Shown in pieces: positions 4,760-9,174 of a DNA stretch of 9,174 bases (the stretch's first letter is position 1; the number at the start of each line of letters is the position of its first letter). The notes under the pieces are model-generated. The model was not told the DNA's origin and did no database searches. It worked only from the letters and a program-made list of their open reading frames with translations. A program made the position numbers and the translations under genes. The stretch comes from an uncultured Neomegalonema sp. (GTDB lineage Bacteria > Pseudomonadota > Alphaproteobacteria > Rhodobacterales > Rhodobacteraceae), in contig CALDZQ010000317.1 in NCBI GenBank assembly GCA_937944035.1, positions 1 through 9,174 on the forward strand. Direction: 5' to 3'.

Positions 4760-6699
4760 AAACAATTCTCGGAATTGCACTGATCGAATTGTTCGTCATG
4801 CTGATTTTGATCTTCATGAACCAAACGCATTTCGGCGGAACAGCCAACTCCGAAGCGTATGATCGCGGTCGTGTTACGGTGCAGCTGTTTTCAAGTATGG
4901 TGACTGACGCCGTGATCTCATCGGATCTGGCGGGCATCGACTCCATGATCGACAACATGCTCAAAAACGACGAGCTGATCTATCTGCGGGTACTGGACAA
5001 CACCGGAACCATCTTTTCACAAGGCGGCAACTCCGAAGCATTGACGCAAACCTTCATTGAAGACGCGAATTTCGACAGCGCCCTGTCCGACCAGCGCATC
5101 GACGTGTTCAGCCCCATCCGCATCCACGATCAGGATTTCGGGCGTGTTGAACTGGGCTTATCCACGGTGCGCGTTGAGCACGGAATCAAACTGGCCTTGA
5201 TTTCCAATATCCTAATCGCAGCCACCGGAATGACGCTGGTGGCCATCTTCGGCTTTCTCCTTGGCTCCGTCCTCACGCAACAACTGTCCGCGCTGCGGGA
5301 CGGCGCGCGCATGATCGAGGAGGGCAACCTCTCCCACCGCGTTCCGGTGCGCGGGCGTGATGAGTTGGCCGATACGGCGCTGTGCTTCAACAACATGGCG
5401 GCGGCGCTCGCCACAGACCGCGCCGCACTGGAGTTGCAACAAGCCGACTTGTTGGAAAAGCGCGAAAAAACGCTCGAAGTCGTCTCTGTGATGCGCGAAA
5501 TCGTGATGGGCAAAACGCTGTTATCGGTCCCGTCGCAGGGGCGTGAGGACGAGATCGGTGATATGGCGCGGGCCACCGCCGTTTTCCGCAACACGATGGA
5601 GCAGATCGTCGCCGCCCGCCGCGAGCAGGCCCGCCTTATCAAAGCGTTCGACCAACTCGGCGAGCAGGTCGCCATCTTCGATTCAAACGAACGCGTGATC
5701 TTCACCAATGCCGCTTTCCGGGAGAATAACCGTGCGGTCATCGAATCTCTTCCGCTCGCATTTTCCTACAACGAGTACCTCTCCTCCGGCGCATTCCAGG
5801 CCGAGGGCGAGGGCAGAGGCGGTTGGATCGACGCCTTCCGTGACACGGCGCAAACCGAAAACGGCGCGGCGGATTTGCTCCACAAAGACGGCTCGCGGTT
5901 GCTGGTCCGCGAAACGGCGGTCGAGAATATCGGCATGATCGTCATCGCCACGGACATTACCGAATTGCGCTCGTCGCAAGCCCAAGTCGTGCACACATCG
6001 AAACTGGCCACTTTGGGCGAGATGGCCGCAGGCATGGCGCACGAGCTGAATCAGCCGCTGGGCGTAATTCAAATGGCGGCCGGCAACATGCTGCGCCGCA
6101 TCGAGAAACACGGTTTGGACGAGGATTACGCCACCGGAAAACTGCACCGCATTTCCAGCCAGACCGAACGGGCCTCCAAGATCATCGATCACATGCGCAT
6201 CTTCGCGCGCAGGGACACCCAAAAAACAGAGCGCTTTTACCTCAACAACGCCCTCAACGACGCGATGACGATGATGCGACCGCAATTCTCGGCGGACGGC
6301 ATTAAACTCCAGGAATTCCCCGGCGGCGATCAACTTCAAACCAGGGGGTCAAAGGTCATGTTCGAGCAGGTTCTGGTAAATCTGCTGGCCAACGCCCGCG
6401 ACGCGATCCTTGAGCGCTCAAAACGCGAGGACACGGCAATCAGCAAATGTGTTTCCGTTTCCGTTTCGGCGGCAGGCAAAGACGTTCAAATCGTCATATC
6501 CGACACCGGCGGCGGCATTCCGGAGGACACCCTTGCCCGCCTTTTCGAGCCGTTTTTCACCACCAAAGCCCCCGGAAAAGGCACAGGACTCGGCCTGTCC
6601 ATCAGCTATGGAATTGTCCAAGACATGGGCGGCGAAATCCAGGCGGCAAATACGGGCGAAGGCTCCCAATTCACAATAAACGTCCCAATGGCCGCATGA
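4744..6699 (+). CDS. Membrane sensor histidine kinase with HAMP and PAS domains
   Basis: This 651-residue two-pass kinase overlaps the binding-protein gene by 16 bases, implying translational coupling. In order it has: membrane helix 1 (about 8-26); a periplasmic domain (about 28-149) with a PDC/Cache-like stretch (LRVLDNTGTIFSQGG); membrane helix 2 (about 150-174); HAMP (about 175-228); a second HAMP-like signalling helix pair (about 245-294, with DEIGDMARA); PAS (about 303-418); the dimerisation/phosphoacceptor domain with His433 in GEMAAGMAHELNQPL; and a complete ATPase domain with Asn550 (N box), Asp587 (DTGGGIP), the F box FEPFFTTK and GTGLGLS at 613-619. The H box resembles the DctB/NtrB-like class, whose partners are often NtrC-type, but none is in view. 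The nearby receivers are the CheY-like and OmpR-type proteins. All catalytic residues are present, so it should be active. Specific ligand and partner are inferred from position only. Confidence 0.95.
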   Translation: MSFRLKTILGIALIELFVMLILIFMNQTHFGGTANSEAYDRGRVTVQLFSSMVTDAVISSDLAGIDSMIDNMLKNDELIYLRVLDNTGTIFSQGGNSEALTQTFIEDANFDSALSDQRIDVFSPIRIHDQDFGRVELGLSTVRVEHGIKLALISNILIAATGMTLVAIFGFLLGSVLTQQLSALRDGARMIEEGNLSHRVPVRGRDELADTALCFNNMAAALATDRAALELQQADLLEKREKTLEVVSVMREIVMGKTLLSVPSQGREDEIGDMARATAVFRNTMEQIVAARREQARLIKAFDQLGEQVAIFDSNERVIFTNAAFRENNRAVIESLPLAFSYNEYLSSGAFQAEGEGRGGWIDAFRDTAQTENGAADLLHKDGSRLLVRETAVENIGMIVIATDITELRSSQAQVVHTSKLATLGEMAAGMAHELNQPLGVIQMAAGNMLRRIEKHGLDEDYATGKLHRISSQTERASKIIDHMRIFARRDTQKTERFYLNNALNDAMTMMRPQFSADGIKLQEFPGGDQLQTRGSKVMFEQVLVNLLANARDAILERSKREDTAISKCVSVSVSAAGKDVQIVISDTGGGIPEDTLARLFEPFFTTKAPGKGTGLGLSISYGIVQDMGGEIQAANTGEGSQFTINVPMAA

Positions 6700-6846
6700 C
6701 ATTGATTTCAAAGGGAAATGGCGGAGGGACAGGCTTTAGAATTACGTCACTAACTCATTGAAAAAATTCATACATTTCTCAGTTTAATAAAAATATACCA
6801 CACTTCATACCACACCGTGATTTCAAAACGGTACTTTTGGACGTTT
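6700..6846. other. Convergent intergenic stretch between the kinase gene and hsdR
   Basis: These 147 AT-rich bases separate two converging genes. The clearest structure is a pair of arms at 6821-6830 and 6842-6851 (six pairs, one mismatch, three pairs; 11-base loop) that overlaps the hsdR stop codon. A shorter ACCGT/ACGGT pair overlaps its left arm. Neither has a proper T run, so I do not call a terminator, although transcripts from both sides must end near here. Confidence 0.4.
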
Positions 6847-9174
6847 TCAAATATTGCCAACATCATCATCGAACGTCTTCACGAATGACGCAAGTTTGGC
6901 GACAACACGCTCGATAATCGTTTTTCGCTGCACGATTTTGGGTTTTGTATTGAGCGCCGCCACCACTGTCTCGCGAAGCGGTTCCTTGCCATCGAAATGA
7001 AAGCTCTCAATCATCCGGCGGAACCTATCAGGGTTCAGCCCCTCATCTTCACAAATTGCGCTTAACGCACTCTCTTTCTCATCGGACCAAAAAGTAACAA
7101 ACGCCTCTTGTATGCTTGTCCCGGACGCTCTGTTCGGCATGTGATCCGAAATGAATTTTTCGATCAAGTCGCGTTTGCTGCGCAGCTGCGCCTCGCTTTT
7201 CAGCAGGTCCATCACTGCCTTACGCCGTTCCGTGCTGCCTTCGCGAACCTTCGGATCAAGGCTTTTTTCATCATCTTCGATCTGGGCGAGCAAGGCGAGA
7301 ATGTAAGCGACGTTTATCTCGTCTCGCTGGATCAGTTCCAGTTCGAAATCCACCTCGTCGATGATGGATGCGCCGCCCTCATCTTCTTTCCGCTTTTTCG
7401 TCCGCTCGTGAATATCGAGGTACTTGCTTTTGTAGTCCTCGAACGTCTGCGCATCGAGGTTGAGGTCATCAGGCGAAAACTCGGAAAACCCGGTCAGCAC
7501 ATTGCGAATGCGGATAAGGTCGCGGAATGCCTTCACGAACAACAGTTGATCGCCTTCGTCCTCCAGATCGTTCACGCTGTCCACATCAGGCGCTATCGCA
7601 AGCAAAGCCTGCACTGCCTCGTTGAACTGGTCGCGATAGGTTTCGTATGGCTCCATAAGAACCACCTCGACCGCATCCTTGTTCGAGAACAGTGTTATCG
7701 CCTCATCAGTCTTAGGTTTCAGATTGCGGAAACAGACGATATTGCCCTGGGATTTGAGCTGACTCAGGGTCCGGTTTGTGCGGGAAAACGCCTGTATAAG
7801 GCCGTGGTATTTCAGATTTTTGTCCACATAGAGCGTGTTGACCTTCTTCGCGTCAAAGCCCGTCAGGAACATATTGACCACCAGCAATATATCGACGCGA
7901 TCCTTGTCGCGGGAATCGGCCTTTTCGCGGTTCTTGATCCGCTTTCCGATGTCTTTGTAATAGTTGTAGAAACTGCCGTCTCTGGTCGAATAACTGGTCT
8001 GGTACATCGCGTTGTAATCGCCGATATACGCCTCCAGCTTGTCCCGCGAATGTTTGTTTATTTCGGTATCCGGCCCCGCGACGATGTCCGGGTCGCCGAT
8101 CTCCCCGTTTTCGTCCGCACTGTCTTCATTGGCGGCATAGGTGAAGATCGTGGCGATCCGCAGATCGTGTTCCCCGGCATCGCGCTTGCGTTTGAACGTG
8201 TCGTAATAGGCGGTCAGCGCATTCACGCTACTGACACAGAAGATCGCGGTGAACTGGCGGTTATGGGTCTTACGGGCGTGGTTTTCGATGATCCAATCCG
8301 CGATACCGTCGATCCGATCGGGGTTCTCGAAAAACTCTTTCACGTTGATCGACGGAACATCCTCGTCGATCAGCGATCCGTCCTTGCGCTTTAGTTTGCC
8401 CCAATACTCGACCGAGAACCGCAGCACGTTCTCGTCTTTGATAGCGTTTGTTATGACGTAGCGGTGCAGGCATTCCGCAAACAGGTCTTTGGTCGTGCGC
8501 TTGCCCACCGCATTTTCCGCGAGAATAGGCGTTCCCGTGAATCCGAACAGCTGCGCCTTTGTGAAAAACTCGGTAATCCGCTTATGGGTTTCGCCGAATT
8601 GAGAGCGGTGGCATTCGTCGAAGATGAAGACGATCCGCTTGTCTTTCACCTCCGCCAGCTTCGCCTCGTGATGTTCGCGCGAAATGGCGGTGTTGAGCTT
8701 CTGGATCGTCGTAACTGTCAGGCGCGTATCGCCGGAGAGTTGATCGACCAGCGCCTTGGTGTTGTCGGTTCCGTCAACGCTGCCCTCGCTGAAATGGTTG
8801 AATTCCTTGGTCGTTTGATAGTCCAGATCAGCACGATCCACGACAAACACGACCTTCGCCACCTTCGGCAAATCCAGCAACACCTGCGCCGCCTTAAAGC
8901 TCGTCAGAGTCTTGCCGCTGCCCGTCGTGTGCCAGATATAGCCGTTCTTGCGCCCCGCCTTCACCCGCTCGAAAATCGCCTCCACGGCGTAATACTGATA
9001 CGGGCGCAGCACCATCAGCAGCTTGTCGCTTTCGTGCAAAACGATGTATTTGCCGATCATCTTCGAGACGTGGCATTTTTCCAGAAAGGCGTCCGCAAAA
9101 CCGTCGAGCTGGGTAATCAGATTGTTCTCGACATCGGCCCAATAGAAGGTCTGCTTAAAGTCCACGCGGTGCGG
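6847..9174 (-). CDS. hsdR: Type I restriction enzyme motor/endonuclease subunit HsdR, N-terminus cut by the window edge
   Basis: The frame enters from the right edge and ends at a TGA at 6849-6847, giving 775 residues. Full HsdR proteins usually have about 1,000 or more, so roughly the first quarter, including the PD-(D/E)xK nuclease domain, is off the window. The superfamily 2 helicase motor is complete. Counting from the window edge, it shows the Q-like motif RPYQ near 57, Walker A HTTGSGKT with Lys88, the motif VVDRADLDYQT, DECH at 186-189, GFTGTP and motif VI QAFSRTNR at 461-468. The long helical C-terminal region that docks to the methyltransferase core follows. HsdR translocates DNA using ATP and cleaves unmethylated DNA in complex with HsdM and HsdS, which should lie beyond the right edge. 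No frameshift or stop is seen. The gene is convergent with the kinase and has no obvious functional link to it. Such systems are commonly exchanged between strains. Confidence 0.97.
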   Translation of the reverse strand, partial: PHRVDFKQTFYWADVENNLITQLDGFADAFLEKCHVSKMIGKYIVLHESDKLLMVLRPYQYYAVEAIFERVKAGRKNGYIWHTTGSGKTLTSFKAAQVLLDLPKVAKVVFVVDRADLDYQTTKEFNHFSEGSVDGTDNTKALVDQLSGDTRLTVTTIQKLNTAISREHHEAKLAEVKDKRIVFIFDECHRSQFGETHKRITEFFTKAQLFGFTGTPILAENAVGKRTTKDLFAECLHRYVITNAIKDENVLRFSVEYWGKLKRKDGSLIDEDVPSINVKEFFENPDRIDGIADWIIENHARKTHNRQFTAIFCVSSVNALTAYYDTFKRKRDAGEHDLRIATIFTYAANEDSADENGEIGDPDIVAGPDTEINKHSRDKLEAYIGDYNAMYQTSYSTRDGSFYNYYKDIGKRIKNREKADSRDKDRVDILLVVNMFLTGFDAKKVNTLYVDKNLKYHGLIQAFSRTNRTLSQLKSQGNIVCFRNLKPKTDEAITLFSNKDAVEVVLMEPYETYRDQFNEAVQALLAIAPDVDSVNDLEDEGDQLLFVKAFRDLIRIRNVLTGFSEFSPDDLNLDAQTFEDYKSKYLDIHERTKKRKEDEGGASIIDEVDFELELIQRDEINVAYILALLAQIEDDEKSLDPKVREGSTERRKAVMDLLKSEAQLRSKRDLIEKFISDHMPNRASGTSIQEAFVTFWSDEKESALSAICEDEGLNPDRFRRMIESFHFDGKEPLRETVVAALNTKPKIVQRKTIIERVVAKLASFVKTFDDDVGNI

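Noticed and set aside
5683..6339. Minus-strand open frame of 218 codons inside the kinase gene
   Set aside because: It overlaps the PAS and His433 region of a full-length kinase, and no domain is recognisable in it.
6811..6851. Possible bidirectional terminator between the kinase gene and hsdR
   Set aside because: The stems are short with long loops and there is no adequate T run on either strand; position is right but structure is too weak to call.
7108..8394. Long open frame of 428 codons on the plus strand
   Set aside because: It lies wholly antisense to the intact hsdR motor domain, has no recognisable motif, and is a mirror of hsdR codon bias.

Overview
The window looks like chromosomal DNA from a free-living Gram-negative alphaproteobacterium, most plausibly of the Rhodobacterales type. 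This is inferred from the moderately high GC of the coding regions, the compact gene layout and the style of the polysaccharide-export pair; no rRNA or single-copy marker is present to prove it. There are seven protein genes, two of them cut by the window edges. I see no tRNA, rRNA, CRISPR array, transposase or insertion-sequence end.

Region 1 (1-2151, minus strand) is the start of a surface-polysaccharide (capsule-type) export operon. A Wza/KpsD-family outer-membrane lipoprotein (883-2151) is followed 6 bases later by a KpsE/Wzz-like inner-membrane copolymerase or adaptor (876 to the left edge, C-terminus missing). The second protein has an unusual Pro/Ala/Lys-rich cytoplasmic N-terminus of over 100 residues before its first membrane helix.

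Region 2 (2298-6699) is a signalling island. A minus-strand OmpR/PhoB-type response regulator (2298-3053) is transcribed toward the polysaccharide genes. It is divergent from a plus-strand single-domain CheY-like receiver (3162-3536). Next, also on the plus strand, come a PhnD-like periplasmic binding protein (3809-4759) and a 651-residue membrane histidine kinase (4744-6699), whose reading frames overlap by 16 bases. No ABC permease or ATPase is present. The simplest reading is that the binding protein is the ligand-sensing accessory of the kinase, as in TorT/TorS, LuxP/LuxQ or ChvE/VirA, and that one or both receivers are its outputs. The position of the OmpR-type regulator just upstream of the export genes suggests, but does not prove, that surface polysaccharide is a target.

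The non-coding DNA of this island is rich in symmetry. It holds a perfect 10-bp tandem repeat and a 7-bp dyad in the divergent promoter region (3054-3161), an inverted ATTAATG/CATTAAT pair before the export operon, and two substantial hairpins plus a 12-bp palindrome in the 272-bp leader before the binding-protein gene. These are the best candidates for undescribed regulation here.

Region 3 (6847 to the right edge, minus strand) is the C-terminal three quarters of a type I restriction endonuclease motor subunit (HsdR), with an open frame and intact helicase motifs. It is convergent with the kinase gene. Its N-terminal nuclease domain and any hsdM/hsdS partners lie beyond the window.
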